Positions 1-5,883 of a stretch of DNA of 6,946 nt are shown in pieces. Origin of the DNA: Paracoccaceae bacterium (GTDB taxonomy: Bacteria; Pseudomonadota; Alphaproteobacteria; Rhodobacterales; Rhodobacteraceae); the NCBI GenBank assembly GCA_018222665.1, contig JAAEZW010000088.1, forward strand, positions 1 to 6,946, in the 5' to 3' direction. The notes beneath the pieces were generated by a model that was not told the DNA's origin, did not search any database, and saw only the letters and a program-made list of their open reading frames with translations. The translations under genes and the position numbers were made by a program. The first letter of the stretch is position 1. Each line of letters opens with the position of its first letter.

Positions 1-620
1 AATGCGCGGGCCAAATCATCTTTGTGTTCATGATCTGCGCCGTCCCCATAAATCGCCACCGCGCGGGTTCCATAGGTGTCGTAATGATCTGCCATCGCGT
101 CCAAAACGCGTTTAAAATGAAGCGCGTGCCAATGATGTTCGTTGACCGAAATCACGATATGACCGCCTGTTTTCGTCACGCGCAACAGTTCGCCAATCGC
201 CTCTGGCCCCACATGGCCCAAGGTAAAGGTGCCTGAACTGACCACACCATCATATGTGGCATCATCAACGGGCAAGGCATCGGTCACATTCGACCAAAAG
301 ACACGGTGATACAGATCCTTTTGTGCCGCAACATCGAGCATCTGTTGCGAAATATCCGTGGCGTCCATGTCATAGGGGCCAAGGGGAACCATGACTTCGG
401 CCAATGCACCCGTGCCTGCGCCGATGTCCAACACCTTTGGCCCGCCGCCCAGCGCGTGATAAGTCTCGCCAATTTGACGATGCAAAATATAATCCATACT
501 GGCGCGGTAGCCTGTGTCATAGGTGTCGGCCCAGGCTGCATAAAGTTTTATGTTGTCCTCTGGCGTTTCCAGATCGTAGGCGGCCTCTAAGTTTTCAACA
601 CCTTCAAATGGTTTTTGCAT
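1..620 (-). CDS. Class I SAM-dependent methyltransferase, METTL27-like (partial, 3' end outside window)
   Basis: The frame is open from the ATG at 620-618 to the left edge, giving 206 residues without a stop, so the C-terminus is missing. It is a Rossmann-type methyltransferase. YAAWADTYD is at residues 27-35, and the SAM-binding motif I VLDIGAGTG is at 63-71. An acidic residue follows in ATDIS (87-91), and ELLRVTKTGGHIVIS at 144-158 is the usual motif after strand 4. The YxxWAxxYD start, the LYH element (103-105) and the GxLxxGHV-like segment (130-137) resemble the METTL27 (Williams-Beuren region 27) group as I remember it. The methyl acceptor is unknown. It lies 11 bp after the exporter gene, with GAGGA (positions 630-626) five bases before the ATG, so it is the third gene of the amidohydrolase operon. 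The methyltransferase call is firm; the subfamily is less so. Confidence 0.88.
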   Translation of the reverse strand, partial: MQKPFEGVENLEAAYDLETPEDNIKLYAAWADTYDTGYRASMDYILHRQIGETYHALGGGPKVLDIGAGTGALAEVMVPLGPYDMDATDISQQMLDVAAQKDLYHRVFWSNVTDALPVDDATYDGVVSSGTFTLGHVGPEAIGELLRVTKTGGHIVISVNEHHWHALHFKRVLDAMADHYDTYGTRAVAIYGDGADHEHKDDLARA

Positions 621-631
621 AGTGTCCTCAG

Positions 632-1180
632 TCAAACAAAAATCAGGGCTGCGGAACTGGCCATCATAGCGGCCATGACTGTCATAAATATGCGCCAAAT
701 CACGGGGCGCTGTAAATAACCTGCCAACAGATGCCTCGCAGAGGTCCAGAATAAGCAAACGAATAGATTGATCAAACTAAACCCAAGGAACAGGCGCGCA
801 ACCTTGGCCCAAACCTTTGGGTTCACAACTTGGAATAGGATTGCCTGAGAAAACGTAAATGGGCGATCACTGTTTTGTGCCTTGGCACGGGATGCGTTGA
901 TCAGTTTCCGAGAAAACCATAGAATCCAAACCGCAGAAATCAGTTTAATTGTGAATTCGATCGCGGGCAGCGCAAACAAAATGCTTTGCACGCCCAAAAC
1001 ACTGGCCGTAGCCAACAGGCCCGTTCCAATTGGCACGCCCATCAGGTGTGGTAGGGTTGCCCGAAACCCGAACCGTGCCCCCGATGTTGTCAGCATCACA
1101 ACATTTGGCCCAGGCGAAAATAGCCCCGCAAATATGAACAACAACAGGGGGAGTGAGGCCGCGAGAATGGACAAAATCAC
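632..1180 (-). CDS. LysE/RhtB family amino-acid exporter, short form
   Basis: This 182-residue, very hydrophobic inner-membrane protein has the family hallmark SPGPNVVML (residues 22-30), followed by GARFGFRATLPHLMG (34-48), and FQVVNPKVWA at 116-125. These are the conserved N-terminal and mid-protein signatures of LysE/RhtB efflux proteins, which export amino acids or derivatives. The start is GTG at 1180-1178, overlapping the TGA of the upstream amidohydrolase (GTGA, 4 bp). No good Shine-Dalgarno precedes it, which suggests translational coupling, and no later start keeps the first membrane segment. Family members usually have about 200-210 residues. Here the stretch that normally follows NPKxW, the start of the fourth hydrophobic segment, seems to be missing by about 20 residues, while flanking parts still align. 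The frame is intact, so this is a shortened protein or a decaying gene; transport activity is uncertain. Confidence 0.82.
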   Translation of the reverse strand: MILSILAASLPLLLFIFAGLFSPGPNVVMLTTSGARFGFRATLPHLMGVPIGTGLLATASVLGVQSILFALPAIEFTIKLISAVWILWFSRKLINASRAKAQNSDRPFTFSQAILFQVVNPKVWAKVARLFLGFSLINLFVCLFWTSARHLLAGYLQRPVIWRIFMTVMAAMMASSAALIFV

Positions 1181-2349
1181 ACTGCGTTCGGGGTCAGCCG
1201 TTTTTCCGCAACCCGCGCCATGATGGATGCGCCTACGGGCAAAACCTCAAGCCCCAACGTGAAGGACGGATTATGCAGCCCAACTATCCCAACATGACCC
1301 ACACGACAATACGCACCCGGAATGGATTTCAGCATATCCGCAAAATCCTCGGACCCTGTGGCGGGTTGAATTTTGTCTGATACATGATCTGCGCCCACGA
1401 TGTCGGCGGCCGCATCCAAATAGGCCGAGCTAAGGTCGTGATCATTTTCCAAAACGGTAAAGGCGTGGCGGATGTCCAATTTCACCTCTGCGTCATAGGC
1501 CGTTCCAACACCCTTGCAGATGGCCTGCATGCGATCACACACCAGATTGAAGATGTCATCCTTGAAATATCGGATTGTCCCGCACAGATGCGCCGTTTGT
1601 GGGATAACGTTATAGGCGGATCCTGCATGCACCTGTGTGATTGAGAGGACGCAGGTATCCAATGGGGGAACATTTCGGCTGATGATAGCATTCAAATCGG
1701 TGATCAGTGAATTTGTGATTTGAATGGCATCCTTGGAATTTTGGGGCATGGCCGCATGCGCGCCTTTCCCTGTGACATGAATATCAAAAAACGCGGCCCC
1801 CGCCATTGCTGCCCCGCGGCAAATTTCAAAGGTGCCGGGTTTCCCGCTGGGCGAATTGTGCATGCCGTAAACTTCGTCACAGGGGAAGCGATCAAACAAA
1901 CCATCCTCAATCATGGCCTTCGCGCCACCCAAACCCTCTTCTGCGGGTTGGAAAATTACGATCACCTCGCCCTGAAAATTGCGCGTTTCAGCCAAATGTT
2001 TCGCCGCACCCAGCAGCATTGTCGTATGGGCATCATGACCACAGGCGTGCATTTTGCCATCCGTTTGCGATTTGAAGGGCAGGTCCGTTTCCTCATGAAT
2101 GGGTAGGGCATCCATATCCGCGCGCAACCCCACACGACGGTTTCCTGCGTGCTTGCCCCTGATGACGCCAACGACACCCGTCACACCGATTTCTGTATGC
2201 ACCTCATCCACGCCAAAATCTTTCAGGTATTGGGCCACAATCTGGCTTGTGCGCACCTCTTCAAATCCGATTTCAGGATGTTGGTGGAAATCTTTATAGA
2301 TCACTTCCATCTGATCTTTGAAATTTGAAATGACTGGCAAGATATTCAT
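1177..2349 (-). CDS. M20 family metal-dependent amidohydrolase (hippurate hydrolase / N-acyl amino acid hydrolase type)
   Basis: This 390-residue protein matches the usual length of bacterial M20D amidohydrolases, cytosolic enzymes that cleave N-acyl amino acids (hippurate, N-acetyl amino acids, related conjugates) with a dinuclear metal centre. FHQHPEIGFEE is at 21-31 and GLRADMDALPIHE at 74-86. The metal site is HACGHDAH at 101-108 (Cys103, His105), PAEEG (Glu137/Glu138), His164 in YGMHN, and His359 in LHNP. The lid/dimerisation domain spans about 185-295, including GKGAHAAMPQ (194-203). GSEDFADML is at 332-340. The stretch after LHNP reads FTLGLEVLP, where I would expect acidic residues (a DD-like pair), a small oddity. 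The ATG at 2349 has AGGGGA (2359-2354) at good spacing. It is first in a three-gene operon with the exporter and methyltransferase. The exact substrate cannot be read from sequence. Confidence 0.93.
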   Translation of the reverse strand: MNILPVISNFKDQMEVIYKDFHQHPEIGFEEVRTSQIVAQYLKDFGVDEVHTEIGVTGVVGVIRGKHAGNRRVGLRADMDALPIHEETDLPFKSQTDGKMHACGHDAHTTMLLGAAKHLAETRNFQGEVIVIFQPAEEGLGGAKAMIEDGLFDRFPCDEVYGMHNSPSGKPGTFEICRGAAMAGAAFFDIHVTGKGAHAAMPQNSKDAIQITNSLITDLNAIISRNVPPLDTCVLSITQVHAGSAYNVIPQTAHLCGTIRYFKDDIFNLVCDRMQAICKGVGTAYDAEVKLDIRHAFTVLENDHDLSSAYLDAAADIVGADHVSDKIQPATGSEDFADMLKSIPGAYCRVGHVGIVGLHNPSFTLGLEVLPVGASIMARVAEKRLTPNAV

Positions 2350-2460
2350 ATTGGTCCCCTATGCAACTGTGCGGTTGGCGTTCACGTTACACTTGATTTT
2401 AAGTAGGTCAATTTAGTTTGATGAAACACACACCTAAACAGCAATGAAAGAGCCACGGGG
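2350..2460. promoter_or_regulatory. Divergent intergenic region between amidohydrolase operon and Sir2 gene
   Basis: This 111-bp gap separates two divergent starts and must hold promoters for both. For the minus strand the best candidate is TTGACC (2411-2406) and TAACGT (2389-2384) with a 16-bp spacer. The -35 is good and the -10 poor. No convincing promoter pair was found for the plus strand. The middle (2391-2425) is AT-rich. The element pair is weak evidence; the regulatory role of the gap is inferred from gene orientation. Confidence 0.4.
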
Positions 2461-3207
2461 ATGAGCACAGTTTACATCACAGGCGCAGGCGTCAGCGCCG
2501 AAAGCGGCCTTCCAACCTTTCGCGGTCAGGACGGGTTTTGGACCATAGGCAGCATCAATTACACACCCCAAGAAATGGCAACGCGTGCGATGTATTTGAA
2601 CGCCCCAGACGAATTTCTGCTGTGGTATTTTCGACGGTTTGCAGCCTATCGAAATGTAATGCCAAATGACGTGCATCATTGGCTGTCCGATAAACGCTTG
2701 ATCACCCAGAACATTGATGGATTGGACGGCAAGGCGGGCAATCCCGATTATATTCCAATTCACGGACGATTGGATAAGGTTACCGTGCTGCATCAGCAGG
2801 GGGAATTGGTGCCCTTGCTTGATGCCCCTTGGGAGCAGGTGGTTGAGGCCTGCCCTGATTTAGAGGATGATCAGGCGGTGAAATCGGCCTTGCTGGATGC
2901 ATTCCGAATTTTGAAATCCTCTTTGATCCCAGAAATGGGACATTCCTTAAAACCCTTTGTTTTACTGTTTGATGAATATTATACTGATCTTTATCGCATG
3001 GGTGAGGCGGAACATTGGATGTCAACGGCCACGCGGTTCGTCTTCATGGGCACATCCTTCAGCGTAAACATCACGAACATTGCCCTACGCGCTGCGATTA
3101 TGACGGGGGCTGAAATAGACGTGGTTGACCCATCCCCCATTGATTTGAACATTGACCGCGTGACCTATCACGCGATGAGCGCTGCAGAGTTTATCGCAAA
3201 GGCCTAG
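2461..3207 (+). CDS. Sir2-family NAD-dependent protein deacylase lacking the zinc ribbon
   Basis: The protein has 248 residues. The sirtuin NAD-binding signature GAGVSAESGLPTFRG is at 8-22, TQNIDGLD at 82-89, and the catalytic His101 in IHGRLDK. LKPFVLLFDE at 163-172 takes the place of the usual RPxVVxFGE. GTSFSV (197-202) and VVDPSP (221-226) complete the NAD pocket. Sirtuins normally carry four cysteines (two CxxC pairs) just after the catalytic HG. Here the only cysteine in the whole protein is Cys131, so no zinc ribbon can form; residues 105-160 are acidic and helical-looking instead. Expected reaction: NAD-dependent removal of acetyl or longer acyl groups from protein lysine, giving nicotinamide and O-acyl-ADP-ribose; mono-ADP-ribosylation is the alternative. 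The ATG places MSTVYITGAG at the N-terminus as in short bacterial sirtuins. A GAAAGAG stretch at 2446-2452 is a weak ribosome site. It appears monocistronic. Confidence 0.88.
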   Translation: MSTVYITGAGVSAESGLPTFRGQDGFWTIGSINYTPQEMATRAMYLNAPDEFLLWYFRRFAAYRNVMPNDVHHWLSDKRLITQNIDGLDGKAGNPDYIPIHGRLDKVTVLHQQGELVPLLDAPWEQVVEACPDLEDDQAVKSALLDAFRILKSSLIPEMGHSLKPFVLLFDEYYTDLYRMGEAEHWMSTATRFVFMGTSFSVNITNIALRAAIMTGAEIDVVDPSPIDLNIDRVTYHAMSAAEFIAKA

Positions 3208-3614
3208 TTTGGTACAAAAAATGTGGCCGACGCGCTTGCGACTGCACGTGCGCTGGGCATGGCCGTTAGGGTCGCTTCGCAAAATATCAAAGAGCGACCT
3301 TGTTTGATTACGCGGGCTGCGCATGCGATCCGTTCGCCTTTTGCACCACTTAGGAAGCGTGTTTCAAGATTGGTGGTCGCCACAGGTTTGAACCCGCCCA
3401 TCGCCGAAAAACAGGCAAACACCATGGCGGTATCGGCAAGCGAGCTAAGCGCCTGACCACAGACGATCCCACCGACTCGTTCAATATGCGGGGTGATGGG
3501 TATTTCCAATGTGGCGCCATCATCGGACATCTCGGTCACTTCGATGCCCATGTCCAAAATCCATTGGGCGAAGTTGTCGTTTAAAAAGTCCTGGGCTGCT
3601 TCGATTGCGATCAT
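3204..3614 (-). CDS. PaaI-type hotdog-fold acyl-CoA thioesterase
   Basis: This 136-residue protein has the length and layout of the PaaI/4HBT-like thioesterases, which hydrolyse acyl-CoA to free acid and CoA as hotdog-fold oligomers. The core is IERVGGIVCGQALSSLADTAM (44-64): the GG pair and Asp61 on the central helix match the position of the catalytic acid in the family. VATTNLETRFL (78-88) and GRSLIFCEATLT (106-117) follow as expected. A longer frame opens at 3650, but the ATG at 3614 is preferred. It overlaps the upstream oxidoreductase stop as ATGA, is preceded by a run of six G (3626-3621) with a 6-base spacer, and gives an N-terminus typical of the family. Its stop lies on the CTAG shared with the convergent Sir2 gene. 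The acyl substrate is unknown. Confidence 0.87.
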   Translation of the reverse strand: MIAIEAAQDFLNDNFAQWILDMGIEVTEMSDDGATLEIPITPHIERVGGIVCGQALSSLADTAMVFACFSAMGGFKPVATTNLETRFLSGAKGERIACAARVIKQGRSLIFCEATLTAMPSARAVASASATFFVPN

Positions 3615-4729
3615 GATGCACCCCCCAATACATCGGGCACGTCCACCCATGTCCCTGTGTTCGAGGATCGAATGGCGGCGTCGATAACTTCAGCCACGGC
3701 CAATCCATCGCGGAATGTGGGAAAACGCGCTTCCCCTGTTTCAATGGCCTCAAGGAAATCTTTGGCCTCAATAATGATCATATCCTGATATCCGGTTCCA
3801 TGACCCGGTCCCTGACAAAATGGCAAATAATCTGGATGTTCGGGACCTGTTAGGATCTTGCGAAACCCGCGCTCTACCTCTGGTCCTTCTGTGCGATAGA
3901 GCCAGATCGCGTTTTGATCCTCTTGATCAAATCGAATTGAGCCTTTAGTGCCATGAATTTCATAGGCATATCCCATTTTGCGACCAGTCGCGACGCGACT
4001 GGAATAAATGTGTCCCATCACGCCATTCTCAAAGCGGCACATGATTTGGGCATGATCGTCATTGGTGACTTGACCACCTGGTCGGGTTTTGTGAACTGTT
4101 TCAACCTCTGCCATTACACGTTCAATTGGGCCCATCAGGCGCAGGGCGGCATTGACGGGGTGGGGGGCCAAATCTCCCATGTTGCCTGTGGCCATCCCCT
4201 CGCATCGCCAATTTTTGGGCAAATTGGGGTCGGACAAAAAATCTTCGGTATGTTCACAGCGAAACCATGTGATGTCCCCGATCTCTCCTGCTTGGATCAG
4301 ATCATGGGCAAAGCGGGATGCAGGCGTGCGGATATAGTTAAAGCCGACCATGTTGGGCACATTTGCACCTTCGGCCAATTCCACCATTTTGCGTGCACCT
4401 TCGAGTGTGTCGGCGATGGGTTTTTCGCACAGCACAGGTTTGCCTAATGCGATCGCCTCACGCGCGATGGCTTCATGCGTGTCTTGGGGCGCGGCGATGA
4501 CAACGGCCTCGACCTTAGGGTCATGCACCAGATCATGCCAATCCTGCGCAGCGCGTTCGTATCCGTAACTGGCGCGATAGCGTTCTGCGCTTTCGGCCGA
4601 GGAGGCTGCGATTGTCTGCAAAACAGGGCGTAGTTTCGTGTCAAACACGGCGCCAACCGCGGCCATGGCAACGCTGTGCGCCTTGCCCATATAGCCACCG
4701 CCAACAACGCCAATTCCGATTTTTGTCAT
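3611..4729 (-). CDS. Gfo/Idh/MocA family NAD(P)-dependent oxidoreductase
   Basis: From the ATG at 4729 this is 372 residues, the usual size for sugar or inositol dehydrogenases of this family. The N-terminal Rossmann fold begins IGIGVVGGGYMGKAHS (4-19). VVIAAPQDTH is at 76-85, and the family motif CEKPIA (101-106) carries Lys103. GDLAPHPVNAALRLMG at 185-200 supplies the Asp186/His190 pair seen in catalytic sites of the family. The C-terminal sheet domain follows, with YEIHGTKGSIRFD at 256-268. The frame stays open to 4861, but that extension resembles no family member. The chosen ATG has a GGGG (4739-4736) six bases upstream; an ATG two codons earlier (4735) is possible. The GPGHGTGYQD stretch (307-316) and the overall pattern recall levoglucosan- and inositol-type dehydrogenases from memory, but substrate and cofactor are unassigned. 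It is first gene of an operon with the thioesterase, with a 4-bp overlap. Confidence 0.92.
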   Translation of the reverse strand: MTKIGIGVVGGGYMGKAHSVAMAAVGAVFDTKLRPVLQTIAASSAESAERYRASYGYERAAQDWHDLVHDPKVEAVVIAAPQDTHEAIAREAIALGKPVLCEKPIADTLEGARKMVELAEGANVPNMVGFNYIRTPASRFAHDLIQAGEIGDITWFRCEHTEDFLSDPNLPKNWRCEGMATGNMGDLAPHPVNAALRLMGPIERVMAEVETVHKTRPGGQVTNDDHAQIMCRFENGVMGHIYSSRVATGRKMGYAYEIHGTKGSIRFDQEDQNAIWLYRTEGPEVERGFRKILTGPEHPDYLPFCQGPGHGTGYQDMIIIEAKDFLEAIETGEARFPTFRDGLAVAEVIDAAIRSSNTGTWVDVPDVLGGAS

Positions 4730-4867
4730 ATCCATCCCCAAGGTGATCTGTGTTTTCGGACAGAGTGACCATGGCACAAGATTATTCAAGTATTTTTGCG
4801 AAATAGGCGAAAAACACTGTGAAATTTGGATGGAAATACGGGGGTGCGACACCTTGCCCATATCCTA

Positions 4868-4881
4868 TGCAGTCGCAGCAT
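4868..4881 (+). repeat. Direct repeat copy 1, TGCAGTCGCAGCAT
   Basis: This 14-bp sequence is identical to the copy at 4924-4937, with starts 56 bp apart. The first 13 bases form an imperfect palindrome (TGC...GCA outer arms), the shape expected of a dimeric repressor or activator site. Both copies follow a TCC separated by two or three bases. An operator role is inferred. Confidence 0.7.
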
Positions 4882-4923
4882 GAAGCAGGAAAAAGGTGAA
4901 TGAATTCAGCGCGAATGTGTCCG

Positions 4924-4937
4924 TGCAGTCGCAGCAT
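4924..4937 (+). repeat. Direct repeat copy 2, TGCAGTCGCAGCAT
   Basis: Exact second copy of the 14-mer at 4868-4881. It ends 43 bp before the candidate -35 of the meh promoter, a position typical for activator or upstream operator sites. An operator role is inferred. Confidence 0.7.
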
Positions 4938-4941
4938 TTTT

Positions 4942-4961
4942 GAATGTATACGATTGTATTC
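4942..4961 (+). repeat. Tandem 10-bp repeat GAATGTATAC / GATTGTATTC
   Basis: Two adjacent 10-mers (4942-4951 and 4952-4961) share 8 of 10 bases, so the TGTATWC core recurs exactly one helical turn later on the same face of the DNA. The outer ends GAAT...ATTC are also inverted. The site lies 20 bp before the candidate -35 of meh. It looks like a regulator binding site; the protein family is unknown. Confidence 0.5.
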
Positions 4962-4980
4962 AGATAAGTAATTGATTTTA

Positions 4981-5008
4981 TTGAAAATTTTTTGTTTCGT
5001 GCTATGTT
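4981..5008 (+). promoter_or_regulatory. Candidate sigma-70-type promoter for meh-mct
   Basis: TTGAAA (4981-4986, five of six to consensus) and TATGTT (5003-5008, four of six) are separated by 16 bp, in an AT-rich tract. Transcription would start around 5015, leaving a short leader with GAGGG (5024-5028) six bases before the meh ATG. Read by eye only. Confidence 0.5.
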
Positions 5009-5034
5009 TAATCCAATAATAGTGAGGGCACTTT

Positions 5035-5883
5035 ATGGATCAATTGAATGTATCAGTCTGGGCAGGAAAAACAAAAACAGAGCGTGACTGCATTACGGCA
5101 GAGCGCGCCAAAATGATCCACGCAACCGTGGGATTGGCCGGCAGCGATGCGCCACAGATGGGGGATGCAATGCCCGGGCTGTGGCATTGGTGTGCGTTTG
5201 GTTCTGATGCAATGACCCGAAATTTGAAAACGGACGGGCATGCGAAAGGCGGCGATTTTCTACCCCCAATTAAACTGCCACGCCGTATGTGGGCAGGCGG
5301 CGCGTTGGAATTTTCCGCACCCCTCCGTATCGGTGATGTGATGACACGAACATCCACCATTCGCGAGGTGGTGGAAAAAGAAACGGCCGCTGGGCCCATG
5401 GCATTGGTGACGGTGGACCACATTATTTCTGGGCCCCAAGGGGTTGCAATCACCGAACGGCAGGATATCGCCTACCTTGAAATCCCGAAAACATATTCGC
5501 CCCCGAAAAAGCGACCCATTCCTAGTACGTCAGATTTTCAAATTGAATTGGATATGGTCAGTCCGCTGTTGTTCCGCTATTCTGCGGTGACCTTTAACGC
5601 GCATCGCATCCACTACGACGCTGAGTATGCGCGAAATGAAGAAAGCTATCCAGGTTTGGTCGTGCATGGTCCTCTACAGGCGACGCTGTTGATGCAAGCG
5701 GCGGTGCAAAACCGTGGAGCAATGCCGCAGTATTTTGATTTCCGCGGCGTACACCCTGCCTTCGCAGGCGAAGATTTTTCAATTCTGGGTGTAAATGATG
5801 ATGCCGCAACGATGCGCCTCTTTACTGCCTCGGCAGGGCATCAATGCATGCAGGCAAATGCGATTTGGGGGACAACAGTATGA
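5035..5883 (+). CDS. meh: Mesaconyl-C4-CoA hydratase (3-methylfumaryl-CoA hydratase), FAS1-like/MaoC double-hotdog protein
   Basis: This 282-residue protein has two hotdog halves. The N-terminal FAS1-like dehydratase half (about 10-150) includes MWAGGALEFSAPLRIGD (85-101) and VTVDHIISG (125-133). The C-terminal half carries the hydratase signature YSAVTFNAHRIHYD (182-195) followed by YPGLVVHGPLQATLLM (205-220), as in HTD2-like and mesaconyl-C4-CoA hydratases. The predicted reaction is hydration of mesaconyl-C4-CoA to citramalyl-CoA in the cytosol, by established roles of the Chloroflexus Meh group. The specific assignment rests largely on the next gene, which overlaps it by 4 bp and looks like Mct, the enzyme making that substrate. 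The start ATG has GAGGG six bases upstream. A general enoyl-CoA hydratase role is the alternative. Confidence 0.8.
   Translation: MDQLNVSVWAGKTKTERDCITAERAKMIHATVGLAGSDAPQMGDAMPGLWHWCAFGSDAMTRNLKTDGHAKGGDFLPPIKLPRRMWAGGALEFSAPLRIGDVMTRTSTIREVVEKETAAGPMALVTVDHIISGPQGVAITERQDIAYLEIPKTYSPPKKRPIPSTSDFQIELDMVSPLLFRYSAVTFNAHRIHYDAEYARNEESYPGLVVHGPLQATLLMQAAVQNRGAMPQYFDFRGVHPAFAGEDFSILGVNDDAATMRLFTASAGHQCMQANAIWGTTV

Larger units (their letters stand above)
4730..5034. promoter_or_regulatory. Divergent control region between oxidoreductase and meh-mct operons
   Basis: These 305 bp lie between divergent starts and contain no supportable gene; the minus-strand frame reaching 4861 has no family-like sequence. 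From left to right it holds the ribosome site of the oxidoreductase (GGGG at 4736-4739), an AT-rich leader with no clear minus-strand promoter, two copies of a 14-bp direct repeat (4868 and 4924), and an 8-bp palindrome TGAATTCA (4901-4908) between them. A tandem 10-bp repeat (4942-4961) and an AT-rich tract with a candidate plus-strand promoter (4981-5008) follow. The concentration of repeats just upstream of the promoter suggests binding sites for one or two regulators, likely acting on the meh-mct operon. The regulators are not in the window. Confidence 0.6.

Noticed and set aside
882..1223. 113-codon plus-strand frame opposite the exporter
   Set aside because: Antisense to the LysE/RhtB gene, low-complexity composition and no ribosome site.
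1720..2106. 128-codon plus-strand frame inside the amidohydrolase
   Set aside because: Antisense to the metal-site coding region of a clear M20 enzyme; no independent support.
2444..2464. Six-codon reading frame (MKEPRG) whose stop overlaps the Sir2 start
   Set aside because: Its stop/start overlap is suggestive of a leader peptide, but the frame is too short to distinguish from chance and has no ribosome site or attenuator-like structure.
3615..3650. Longer thioesterase start at 3650
   Set aside because: It would lie inside the oxidoreductase coding end and add a non-family segment. The ATG at 3614 has an ATGA overlap and a G-rich ribosome site.
3953..4447. 164-codon plus-strand frame inside the oxidoreductase
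   Set aside because: Antisense to a well-supported gene; its cysteine- and histidine-rich composition is an artefact of the opposite strand.
4730..4861. N-terminal extension of the oxidoreductase frame up to an ATG at 4861
   Set aside because: The extra 44 residues look unlike the family, and the Rossmann glycine motif sits correctly near the N-terminus when the ATG at 4729 is used, which also has a better ribosome site.
5040..5453. 137-codon minus-strand frame inside meh
   Set aside because: It lies fully antisense to a gene with clear hotdog motifs, shows no recognisable domain, and is a codon-bias shadow.
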